Assembly: GCF_000196115.1 (NCBI RefSeq)
Contig: NC_005027.1
Location: forward strand, 1,736,001-1,800,000
Direction: 5' to 3'
Source: Rhodopirellula baltica SH 1
GTDB taxonomy: Bacteria; Planctomycetota; Planctomycetia; Pirellulales; Pirellulaceae
Length of the DNA stretch: 64,000 bases
This document shows positions 12,301 through 19,441 of this stretch, piece after piece. Both the position numbers and the translations under genes were made by a program. A model generated the notes under the pieces. The model saw nothing but the letters and a program-made list of their open reading frames with translations. It was not told where the DNA came from and made no database searches. Position 1 is the first letter of the stretch; every line of letters begins with the position of its first letter.

Positions 12301-12433
12301 AGATCTTTGCCGGATTGGGGCGAGTTTCCGAAGGAGCGGAGACAGATTCATCGCCCGACCCATTGCATCCCAAAAGAAGGCAACACGCGAGGCAGTTGCC
12401 AAAGACGCTGAGGACAAGATAGGTTCGACTCAC
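9389..12433 (-). CDS. TPR / FG-GAP / ASPIC-UnbV lipoprotein (copy B)
   Basis: This 1,014-residue protein has a lipoprotein signal with lipobox LLGC (Cys23). It follows the same plan as its neighbours: TPR-like repeats over the first 400 residues, then FG-GAP/VCBS loops (DFDLNGWPD, DFDNDGFPD, DVDGDGNAD, DPDGDGDLD, DANLDGRTD), then a C-terminal ASPIC/UnbV domain (HRDAIGSTVEV, VVKWPSGLRQ). It is the first gene of a two-gene minus-strand unit with copy A, and diverges from copy C across about 230 bases that must hold both promoters. Function is unknown. Calcium-dependent surface adhesion or complex formation with the cytochrome is only inference. Confidence 0.88.
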   Translation of the reverse strand: MSRTYLVLSVFGNCLACCLLLGCNGSGDESVSAPSETRPNPAKISADNVAATGIHYREAVKLVRVGDFANAQRSLREHLLTDPTDVKAMELAGDIASRLGDTPQAIQWYRDAVEQTPQPSYALLDKLAKTLMATANAYESVDVLKQTISIHPDLERPKYDLAGLVTVLGLNHDAVEPLQWLIQNNLGDEESLVVLANPDRVQPDPEFCRKLLDRAPEDLRPHYALAKLDAEKQDWSAVSKRLPAVLNRHPDFLPAWALQGRALVELAVANPSDANRRSDLVEWAKNKPTALEDLPEYWTAAGIWSNHTSDHSAAVRAFVEASRLHQSNHGPTLSYLQASLRQLGREEETSRVAKRFAQVAGLNDAVKTFLERNSKSQLAALRIAYQLVDLGRMWEAEAWTSLAKTLPEDPVATIEQAHLAIRARLRPDSPWQTKSSLVASSINISDLPMASWDAAVQNARTIANRIDESPVRFIEQAQQRGLLHTVSLAPEAESEGHWIYQSTGGGAAVLDFDLNGWPDTAIANLDGTPMQNNSSPNRLFRNIDGQFSDVTSTSGYADTGFAQGITSGDFDNDGFPDLFDANIGRNRLYRNNGDGTFSDVTDEMKLVGNEWTTSAVFADVDGDGNADLFEVNYCGGNAPYETPCRSDATGKLASCPPLKFEASSDRIWTNNGTGRFKNVSRDWMQPTNIGRGLGIIAGQLDEAPGLDLFVANDMSVNHLWSSSRSASEDSTNDVPTRLTDLGTVRGLAMSGQSNSQASMGMAAGDPDGDGDLDFFLTHFAEEHNTYYEQVAPGLWEDRTHAVGLYEPSLDQLGFGTTWTDFNLDGAMELLVTNGHVSDTGREDIGYEMPPQMFTRLESGRWQELPNSSLGDYFEREHLGRALVTLDANLDGRTDVLITHLYEPVALLINKSETTSKSIGLRFQATSGHRDAIGSTVEVLSSGDKRTLQLTAGDGYMGSNERRLSFALSNASNKADIVVKWPSGLRQSFNELEAGRDYLLTEGIALPIPMNKHVQ

Positions 12434-12663
12434 TTGGGACTCAGAGATACCGAGTTGATTAGGACATGCGGAAGCGGAACGTCAGACAAACAATCGACGA
12501 ACCCGAATTTCGCGTTTTTTCAAGACACTGGCACGCCTCCGCGAGGCCTTTTCGGGGACGCGTTTTGCAATCAGCACTGCGTTCGAGCAGCGTTACTTCT
12601 AAGATAGCGGATTGGCCGCCGCCGAGACTCCTCTTCGACCTTCCTTTTGCACGACACAGATTG

Positions 12664-15624
12664 ATGAAGTTATCTTCGATTCGATTCGATGGCACGTTCA
12701 CGCATCAGTTGCTGATCGTTGTCTTGGGATTCGCGTTTTCCTCTGCAAGCGGCTGTGGCGGATCGGGGACGGAACAAGGCTCGCCGAACAAACAGGCCCC
12801 GCTTGCTGACCCGACCGATAAACCTCGCCCCCAACCAGAATCCGAGCCTTTCGAGGAATCTCGTTTGGTCGATATCGCCAAGGAGTTCGACGAGTTGCTC
12901 CGGACGGCCAAATTTGCCGAAGCTGAATCTCTTCTGAAGAATGCGATCGAACAGAACCCCGACGATATCACGGCGCGTCGACTGATGGCTCAAATGTTGA
13001 GTGCGCAAGGGCGACGCATTGAGGCCAGTCACCACGTCCGACATCTGATTCGCTTGCGAGTCATTCAACAATACGAATTGCTCAGTCTCATCGATCTAAG
13101 CGGCCCCTTTGGGTTGGTGAACTACGGTGAGATGCCAGGAATGGCCCCGGATACCTTGTTTGGTTTGGGGGAAGCCCGCCGTGTCTATTTCTCACCGCGT
13201 GCTGAAGTGGACGAAGTTCTGTCCATGCTGATGAAAGTTCGTCGTCAACACCCTGATCACTCGACCGTTGTGGCGCTTACCGGTCGTGTTTTGGCGGAGA
13301 ACGCGAGATGGAGCGAATTGCAAGAGTGGATTGCGGAACTACCGGAGGACGCGAAGAAAGTGGGACCGGTTGCTGCGAACGATAGCGGTATCGCAGGCGT
13401 GAATCGGCCCATGACTCTAAGAGACGAACCGGAGTTTTGGATCGCGATTGGATTTTGGTTGGACCACGGGGGATTGCACGAAGAAGCGGTCAACGCTTGG
13501 ACGGAGACGCTTCGGCGTGATCCGACCAACCGGGCGGCGCTTCGATTGATTGTTTCGACGACCGAGAAACATCTGCCGAAAAGCTCACGTTGGAGCAAAG
13601 AGCTCCCGCGTCTTCGTCAGTGGATCGGTGATCTCGACAAAGTCTTTCGCCTAGCGCGAGATGCTGACGCAGAGCAAGCGGCATGGATCGCTGAACGCAT
13701 GCAAAGCTGGTTTCGGCCCTGGGAATCGGCGGCTTGGATGATGAGAGTGGCTCAACTCACCGATCAGGTAGCGGCTGTTGTGCCGGAACTCGATCAACGT
13801 CGCGCATCTTTGATGGCTTGGGAATCTCAAGCAACCGAATTGCAGGCCCAGCAGGCCCGACTGCAGCGATCGATGGGGTTCGCACCCAGTCCGTTTGAAA
13901 TGCCACCGTTGAGCGAATCCATTGCGATGGACGGTACAGCCGACGAATCCTCACGTTCTCCTCTCGTGTTTCAAAATGTCGCTTCGGAGCTGGGCATCAA
14001 CACCGAGTTCTCTACGGGCTACCCGGCAGATGGCAAAGAATTCTATCTTCATCAAGCCAATGGCGTTGGTCTCGCGGCCTTGGATTACGACCTGGATGGC
14101 CGCTGTGATACCTATTTCGCCCGAGCAGGAGGCGACCCGAACAAGCTGAACTCGCTGGCAAATCAGCTTTATCGCCAATTACCAAGCGGCAACTTCGAGG
14201 AAGTGACTGAGGTCTGTCGTGCTGATGATCGCGGGTTTGGTCAAGGGATTTGCGTTGGTGATGTGAACCAAGATGGATTCCCGGACATTCTCGTTGCGAA
14301 CATCGGTCGAAACAGCGTTTATATCAATCAAGGCGATGGTACCTTCCAAACCGATCCCAAGTTGATCAACGGAAACGAAGAACGTTGGACATCGAGTTTG
14401 GGCCTCGCAGATCTGAACGGGGATGCTCTGCCCGAGTTGGTCGAAATCAACTACATCGACGATCCGTTGGCTTTCGAAGTGATGTGCTCCCCCCCGTTCG
14501 AAAATTGCCAACCACAAAGCTATCGCGTCGCTCAGGACTATGTTTATGAGATGCAGCCCGATGGGACGTTGAGTCCGTGGCAAACCGTTTGCGACGCAAT
14601 GTCCGAGCGACCGAAGCTCGGTTTCGGTGTCATCATTGGGAATTTCGACGATCGTTGTGGCAACGACTTCTTCGTTTCCAATGACGGAGACCTTAACCAT
14701 TTCTGGATCTCAAAATGTTCCGCTGGCCCCACGGGTGGTGAAATAGCGGGGGGGGATACCGAGCTAAAGTCCCCAACCATCACGACAATGATTGAGAATG
14801 CTGGTTTAGCCGGTTGTGCAGTGGGGCGAAGCGGAATTGGCGAGGCATGCATGGGCATCGCTGCGGGCGACTTCAACCGAGACGGTCGTTTGGACCTTCA
14901 TGTCACGAACTTTCATAAAGAGTCCGTCAATCTATTTGTCCAAACCGCTGGTGGCTTCTTTGCGGATGAGGCATTGTCGTTTGGTTTGGATACCCCTTCG
15001 AGATCAACGACTGGCTTTGGAACCCGAGCCGTCGACTTCGACAACGACGGGTGGTTGGACCTTGCCGTATTGAATGGACACCTGTTTAACAATATTTCTC
15101 AAAGTGTCCCATTCAAAATGCTTCCGCAATTGTTCCGAGGAGGAGAGCGTGGGTTTGTATCAGAGTCTCCCCAAGCGAGCGGTTCATATTTCGCATGTGA
15201 ACAAATTGGTCGTACGCTCACCTCATTGGACTTCAACAACGACGGAAGGCTTGACCTGCTTGCAAATCACCTTGATCAGCCGGTTGCACTATTAAGGAAT
15301 GAAACCCCTTCGAAAGACTCTGTGCAACTCGAGGTTGTCGGAAAATACAGCGAAAAAGCCGCTGTCGGTGCCGTCGTGACGTTGACTTATAATACGGAAG
15401 CCACCGCTAAAGAACTGACATCGTTCGTTGTTTCGGGCGGGGGGTACATGGGCACCGGACAGGCGGTGATGCATGTCGGATTAGGTGAAACAGACGGGAC
15501 CGTGACTCTTAATATCAGCTGGCCGTCAGGGGTGAAAGATACCATTGAAGGATTGGCGGTTAACAAACGGTATCAAATCTTAGAAAGCTCTGGCGTGATC
15601 AACGCCACTCGCTATGCTAGGTAG
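12664..15624 (+). CDS. TPR / FG-GAP / ASPIC-UnbV lipoprotein (copy C)
   Basis: The frame is open from 12466, but ATG 12664 is preferred: it places a hydrophobic segment and lipobox SASGC (Cys31) at the N-terminus and gives 986 residues. The 66 residues added by the earlier start look like read-through of the divergent promoter region. Domain order matches copies A and B: TPR-like repeats, FG-GAP loops (DYDLDGRCD, DVNQDGFPD, DLNGDALPE, DFNRDGRLD, DFDNDGWLD, DFNNDGRLD), then ASPIC/UnbV (AVGAVVTLTY, SWPSGVKDT). Copies A and C share near-identical landmarks such as EINYIDDP or EVNYIDDP and FKMLPQL or FRMLPQL, so they look more closely related to each other than to B. Confidence 0.87.
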   Translation: MKLSSIRFDGTFTHQLLIVVLGFAFSSASGCGGSGTEQGSPNKQAPLADPTDKPRPQPESEPFEESRLVDIAKEFDELLRTAKFAEAESLLKNAIEQNPDDITARRLMAQMLSAQGRRIEASHHVRHLIRLRVIQQYELLSLIDLSGPFGLVNYGEMPGMAPDTLFGLGEARRVYFSPRAEVDEVLSMLMKVRRQHPDHSTVVALTGRVLAENARWSELQEWIAELPEDAKKVGPVAANDSGIAGVNRPMTLRDEPEFWIAIGFWLDHGGLHEEAVNAWTETLRRDPTNRAALRLIVSTTEKHLPKSSRWSKELPRLRQWIGDLDKVFRLARDADAEQAAWIAERMQSWFRPWESAAWMMRVAQLTDQVAAVVPELDQRRASLMAWESQATELQAQQARLQRSMGFAPSPFEMPPLSESIAMDGTADESSRSPLVFQNVASELGINTEFSTGYPADGKEFYLHQANGVGLAALDYDLDGRCDTYFARAGGDPNKLNSLANQLYRQLPSGNFEEVTEVCRADDRGFGQGICVGDVNQDGFPDILVANIGRNSVYINQGDGTFQTDPKLINGNEERWTSSLGLADLNGDALPELVEINYIDDPLAFEVMCSPPFENCQPQSYRVAQDYVYEMQPDGTLSPWQTVCDAMSERPKLGFGVIIGNFDDRCGNDFFVSNDGDLNHFWISKCSAGPTGGEIAGGDTELKSPTITTMIENAGLAGCAVGRSGIGEACMGIAAGDFNRDGRLDLHVTNFHKESVNLFVQTAGGFFADEALSFGLDTPSRSTTGFGTRAVDFDNDGWLDLAVLNGHLFNNISQSVPFKMLPQLFRGGERGFVSESPQASGSYFACEQIGRTLTSLDFNNDGRLDLLANHLDQPVALLRNETPSKDSVQLEVVGKYSEKAAVGAVVTLTYNTEATAKELTSFVVSGGGYMGTGQAVMHVGLGETDGTVTLNISWPSGVKDTIEGLAVNKRYQILESSGVINATRYAR

Positions 15625-15746
15625 CGTTGGTGAGGTTACCTTACCATTCGATTAACGACCGCATCCAATCCCGTTTCTCTTTTGTGGGATTGTGATGTCT
15701 CATTCTTTTTGGGCGGTCGGTTGTCCCCTCTATTAGGTCTAACAAT

Positions 15747-15935
15747 ATGTACCGAAGCTTTGCGTTCTGTCTGTTTTTGTCTCTTGGATGCATCGCGATG
15801 ATCGGTTGTGGATCGGGTGGGGAGGCCGAGTATGACCCATCTGAGGTTCCTGCGATGACGGAAGATGAGAAGCAAGCGCAGGCGGACTATGACGCGCAGA
15901 TGGAAAAAGAGTTTCAGGAACAGTACGGCAATTAG
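15747..15935 (+). CDS. Small acidic lipoprotein
   Basis: A 62-residue protein with a signal peptide ending MIGC (Cys21), followed by about 40 acidic, Gln-rich, helix-prone residues (PAMTEDEKQAQADYDAQ and so on). The same plan (signal, lipobox, short linker, PMTE/PAMTE, acidic helix ending in Tyr) is found in the small gene at 19143, on the other side of the two DUF1559 genes. That supports a real gene despite its size. A hairpin with a T-rich tail at 15990-16040 closes the unit. No function can be assigned. Confidence 0.72.
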   Translation: MYRSFAFCLFLSLGCIAMIGCGSGGEAEYDPSEVPAMTEDEKQAQADYDAQMEKEFQEQYGN

Positions 15936-15989
15936 TTCTGTTTTCGGATTCGATCTTTCGTCGGGGCCTGGGGCGAAAGAATTCTTTTG

Positions 15990-16040
15990 GAATGGCCGCT
16001 TTGATAGGGCAGAGTATTTGTCGGCTCGGCCGTTCTTTCT
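15990..16040 (+). terminator. Intrinsic terminator after small lipoprotein gene
   Basis: A 9-bp stem (15990-15998 with 16027-16035, one G-U pair) with a 28-base loop is followed by a T-rich tail. It lies 55 bases after the lipoprotein stop. Confidence 0.5.
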
Positions 16041-16150
16041 TTTGTGAAGGTGACGCTCTGTTGCCTTACTTATTGTGTTTTGTTGGCGTTTGAACGATTC
16101 CGTTCAAGAACGTCCTTTGGATTTTCTTTCTTTTCTAGGATTCTAAATTT

Positions 16151-17347
16151 ATGAAAAGCAATCAAACCCGACAGGGTTTCACCCTTGTCGAACTCCTGGT
16201 CGTTATCGCGATCATTGGAGTCCTTGTTGGGCTCCTATTGCCGGCTGTTCAAGCCGCCCGCGAGGCCGCGCGACGTATGAGTTGTAGTAACAACTTTAAG
16301 CAGATGGGCCTTGGACTGCACAACTATCACGCCGCTTATAACAAGCTTCCGAAGCACAAGGGTGGGACGCACATTGATGGGGGTAACAACTACACCCACA
16401 ACCGCGGCTACCTCTCGTTCTTGGTCGGTATCTTGCCATTCGTTGAGCAGCAGGCCATGTGGGAAACCATTTCCAACCCGTTCAATTTTGATCGGAATGG
16501 CAATGTGTTGACACCTCCGAATACCTACGCGGCAATGGGTGGCACGCCTTGGAATGAGGATTATCAACCATGGTTGACTCAGGTACCGATGTATCGATGC
16601 CCGAGCGACCCAGTTGTTCCAGCAGGAACGCAGGTTGCATTTTCGAATTATGCCGCTTGCACCGGCGACGCGTTCTTCGAGCAGCATCACAATGGCATCC
16701 AAGACGGGAACGGTCAGCCTAGCGGTGACGGTACCTGGGGATCCACCGCTGGAAATCGTTGGGCACGTGGAGCGTTTCACGGTCGTAACTTCACTGGATT
16801 CCGTGACATCCTGGACGGTTTGTCAAACACCATTTTGTGTGGCGAGATCGTTGTCGGAAACGGCAACCGTGAGATCTTTAGCTCGATCCACCGCGATGGA
16901 AACGTTGCCAACCAACCACCAAGCTATTGGGCAACATCTGGCGTCATCGATCCAGCACGTCCGCAGTTTTGGTCCGATAGCGCGAACTGGGACGGCAACG
17001 CCAACCACCAGCGGGGCCGACGTTGGGCTGACGGTCGCCCGACATACACTTCGTTCATGACGATTGGGCCACCTAATAGCTACAACGTTTGTCGTGGCGA
17101 AGGAAACTTCGGGATCTATTCGGCGGCGAGTCGTCACCAGGGCGGTGTTCATATCCTGATGGGTGACGGTGCAGTGAAGTTTGTCACGTCGTCGATTGAT
17201 TCCGGAAACCAAGACCACGTCGCCTATGGTCGTGACAATGGTGACGGACGTGGTGCGAACGGTGGTGCCGGGCGTGAAAGCCCGTACGGGCTGTGGGGTG
17301 CGTTGGGCACCAAAGGCATGAAAGAAGTGATCAGCACCGAGTTCTAA
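16151..17347 (+). CDS. DUF1559 pilin-like protein (first copy)
   Basis: The 398-residue protein opens with a class III prepilin signal: a short basic leader, then RQGFTLVELLVVIAII with Gly9-Phe10 at the predicted prepilin-peptidase site, and continues AVQAAREAARRMSC. The C-terminal part contains the DUF1559 hallmark HQGGVHILMGDGAVKF. The family is greatly expanded in planctomycetes. Its members are exported and anchored by the pilin-like helix, and their function is unsettled. ATG 16151 follows a pyrimidine-rich leader. A strong terminator follows at 17390, so it is probably transcribed separately from the second copy. Confidence 0.93.
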   Translation: MKSNQTRQGFTLVELLVVIAIIGVLVGLLLPAVQAAREAARRMSCSNNFKQMGLGLHNYHAAYNKLPKHKGGTHIDGGNNYTHNRGYLSFLVGILPFVEQQAMWETISNPFNFDRNGNVLTPPNTYAAMGGTPWNEDYQPWLTQVPMYRCPSDPVVPAGTQVAFSNYAACTGDAFFEQHHNGIQDGNGQPSGDGTWGSTAGNRWARGAFHGRNFTGFRDILDGLSNTILCGEIVVGNGNREIFSSIHRDGNVANQPPSYWATSGVIDPARPQFWSDSANWDGNANHQRGRRWADGRPTYTSFMTIGPPNSYNVCRGEGNFGIYSAASRHQGGVHILMGDGAVKFVTSSIDSGNQDHVAYGRDNGDGRGANGGAGRESPYGLWGALGTKGMKEVISTEF

Positions 17348-17389
17348 TCGACTCAGCGTTCTCGTTCTTTCGGTCAGCTACCAAACCTA

Positions 17390-17425
17390 AACCGCATGTT
17401 GCTTCGAGCAGCATGCGGTTCTTTC
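17390..17425 (+). terminator. Intrinsic terminator after first DUF1559 gene
   Basis: A 14-bp stem (17390-17403 with 17407-17420, one G-U pair) closes on a TCG loop and is followed by CTTTC. It lies 42 bases after the stop codon. Confidence 0.75.
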
Positions 17426-17776
17426 ATGCGCTCAATTGTTGCGGGGGAGTTGTCAGTGTGCGTCCAGCGAGAACGTGTTGGAGGAATCCTCTCTAGGGTG
17501 CATCAAAGGGCGTTGGCTGAAACATGAGAAGTTGGATGGATACTGATGATCGGTGAAAGCGAGCCGAACGGAGAAAACGCATGTGTTTTTCCGGTGAATG
17601 CTATGGACTTTGTTTTTAAGGGGGAGCTGAGACCCGTTGTCGCTTGACACCGGGGGCGGTATCGCCGAAATTTAACGACAGAGGTGCTCGGAATGAGCTT
17701 GCGAAGCTGTTTTGTGAGCTTGCTGCTCTTCGAGCTCGATGTCGTTATTTTTTTCTACAACCTGAAGGATTGATCA
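17421..17776. other. Intergenic leader of second DUF1559 gene
   Basis: No convincing gene is seen. A weak A/T hairpin lies at about 17569-17593. The last 60 bases are T-rich, and an AAGGA Shine-Dalgarno sequence lies about ten bases before ATG 17777. The promoter of the second DUF1559 gene should lie here. Confidence 0.5.
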
Positions 17777-19018
17777 ATGATCAAGTCAGAATTGAGGAGC
17801 GATCGACAAGCGTTCACGCTGGTCGAATTGTTGGTGGTGATTGCCATCATCGGAGTTTTGGTGGGGCTACTGTTACCCGCCGTTCAAGCGGCTCGAGAAG
17901 CTGCACGGCGGATGAGTTGCGGCAACAACATGAAGCAACTTGGGCTGTCGATCCACAACTATCACAGTGCATTCAACGGTTTACCGCCGAATGGTGGCGG
18001 GACCGACAACACTGCTGGTAGCCAGCCGACTCAAAATGGCAACGCGGGGAACGGTCGACGCATCAGTTGGCTCATTCCTATTTTGCCCTACGTTGAGCAA
18101 CAAGCGTTATGGGAGCAGATCAGCAATCCGATGGATTCGGATGGCGACGGTACGATCAATTATCCAGCCATGGGCCCGCGGGCGTGGGATCGCAACTACA
18201 CGCCGTGGATGACCGACATCGGTACCTTCCGTTGCCCAAGTGATCCAGGGGTCGGTTCGCCAGCGATGGGAAGAAGCAACTACGTTTGTAGTTACGGTGA
18301 TGGATTGCATTACGGCGACGTTGGCCCTCTCAACGCATCAAACGGGTTTCATTACGAAGACAGTGGACGTGCAAACCAAGTCAACCAGTCGTTGCGGGGG
18401 TTCTTCATCTTCCGCAATACGGTGAACGGCATCAAGGGATTGGGGCAGGCTCGAACTCGACCGCTCATGCGTTTCCGTGACGTCACGGACGGGCTGAGCA
18501 ACACGGTCATGTTGGGCGAGATGGCGACGCACGTGAACCCACGTGCGATCAACACTGACGCAGCAGTCGGTCCTGGGTTTCGGCCATTGGGGGAAGATCC
18601 AGGTTGGGCAGACACGACCAATGCGAAGGATCCCGCCCGGCCACAATTTTGGGTGGACGCTACTGACTCAATCGTTCGTAACCTGAATTCGGGTTATGGA
18701 CGTGGCTTCCGTTGGGCAGATGCCGCGACGATCTATTCTGCGTTCAACACGATTCTTCCACCAAACCGCGAGATGGTGATGCCAAACCGCTCTGACTCGG
18801 CTTGGTGCGTCGCGCCACCTAGCAGCCAACACCAGGGTGGTGTTCATGTCGTGCTCGGTGACGGAGCGGTGAAGTTCATCACAGATAGCATTGATGCGGG
18901 GAATATCCACGCAGAAGTGATTTGGAGTGCGAACAACCCTGGGGCGGAATCGCCTTACGGTGTTTGGGGTGCACTGGGTACACGGAACGGTAAAGAGACG
19001 ATCGAAGGAGCCTTCTGA
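17777..19018 (+). CDS. DUF1559 pilin-like protein (second copy)
   Basis: This 413-residue paralogue of the preceding gene starts with MIKSELRSDRQAFTLVELL and continues into the same hydrophobic helix and AVQAAREAARRMSCGNN. The residue before the conserved Phe is Ala12, not the Gly that prepilin peptidases normally require; Ala is tolerated in some substrates. The C-terminus carries HQGGVHVVLGDGAVKF. The Shine-Dalgarno sequence AAGGA supports the ATG. The gene is followed at 125 bases by a tiny lipoprotein gene, perhaps co-transcribed, because no terminator lies between them. Function unknown, as for the whole family. Confidence 0.93.
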   Translation: MIKSELRSDRQAFTLVELLVVIAIIGVLVGLLLPAVQAAREAARRMSCGNNMKQLGLSIHNYHSAFNGLPPNGGGTDNTAGSQPTQNGNAGNGRRISWLIPILPYVEQQALWEQISNPMDSDGDGTINYPAMGPRAWDRNYTPWMTDIGTFRCPSDPGVGSPAMGRSNYVCSYGDGLHYGDVGPLNASNGFHYEDSGRANQVNQSLRGFFIFRNTVNGIKGLGQARTRPLMRFRDVTDGLSNTVMLGEMATHVNPRAINTDAAVGPGFRPLGEDPGWADTTNAKDPARPQFWVDATDSIVRNLNSGYGRGFRWADAATIYSAFNTILPPNREMVMPNRSDSAWCVAPPSSQHQGGVHVVLGDGAVKFITDSIDAGNIHAEVIWSANNPGAESPYGVWGALGTRNGKETIEGAF

Positions 19019-19142
19019 TCACGTCGCTGACTTGGATTGGAGGGTTGCTTCGTCGCGATTGAAACTTCCCGTCGTAGCAACGAATCGCGAGAAGCGACCG
19101 TCCTCATTATTACTTGCACCATCTTTCATACGAGCGAACTAG

Positions 19143-19343
19143 ATGACTCAAACTTTCTCTTGGACCAATCGATTTTGCTTGGTCGCCCTCATGGCATTGA
19201 CGCCAGTCGTTTTCACCGGTTGTGGGCCTGGTGGGAATACCGTGATCGAATCAGAAGACGGTCCTATGACTGAACAAGAGTTGCAGGACTACGAGGAGCA
19301 GGCTCAGCAACAAACAGAGAACTACGAAGACAATTATCGCTAA
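19143..19343 (+). CDS. Small acidic lipoprotein
   Basis: A 66-residue protein with a signal peptide ending VFTGC (Cys27), then a Gly-rich linker, GPMTEQELQDYEEQAQQ and a Tyr/Asp/Glu-rich end. Its layout matches the protein at 15747. It directly follows the second DUF1559 gene and ends before two consecutive hairpins. The two small lipoproteins flank the DUF1559 pair, which suggests a shared role, but no function is known. Confidence 0.75.
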   Translation: MTQTFSWTNRFCLVALMALTPVVFTGCGPGGNTVIESEDGPMTEQELQDYEEQAQQQTENYEDNYR

Positions 19344-19352
19344 GCCAGGACG

Positions 19353-19380
19353 CCTGAACTCATCGTAAGATCAGTTCAGG
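19353..19380 (+). terminator. Hairpin after small lipoprotein gene
   Basis: An 8-bp perfect stem (19353-19360 with 19373-19380) with a 12-base loop, starting 10 bases after the stop. It has no T-run of its own and may act with the next hairpin. Confidence 0.4.
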
Positions 19381-19404
19381 TGAGTTGGATCTGAGATAGA
19401 CGAG

Positions 19405-19441
19405 AGGTCGCTCTTCTTAACGGGAGCGGCCTTTCTTTTTT
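19405..19441 (+). terminator. Intrinsic terminator overlapping sulfatase 3' end
   Basis: A 9-bp stem (19405-19413 with 19424-19432, one G-U pair) with a 10-base loop is followed by a long T-rich run to 19441. The T-run is also the Lys-rich C-terminal coding end of the convergent sulfatase gene (KTKKKGRSR). Confidence 0.75.

Noticed and set aside
12466..12663. Upstream extension of copy C from ATG 12466
   Set aside because: It would bury the lipoprotein signal 66 residues inside the protein.
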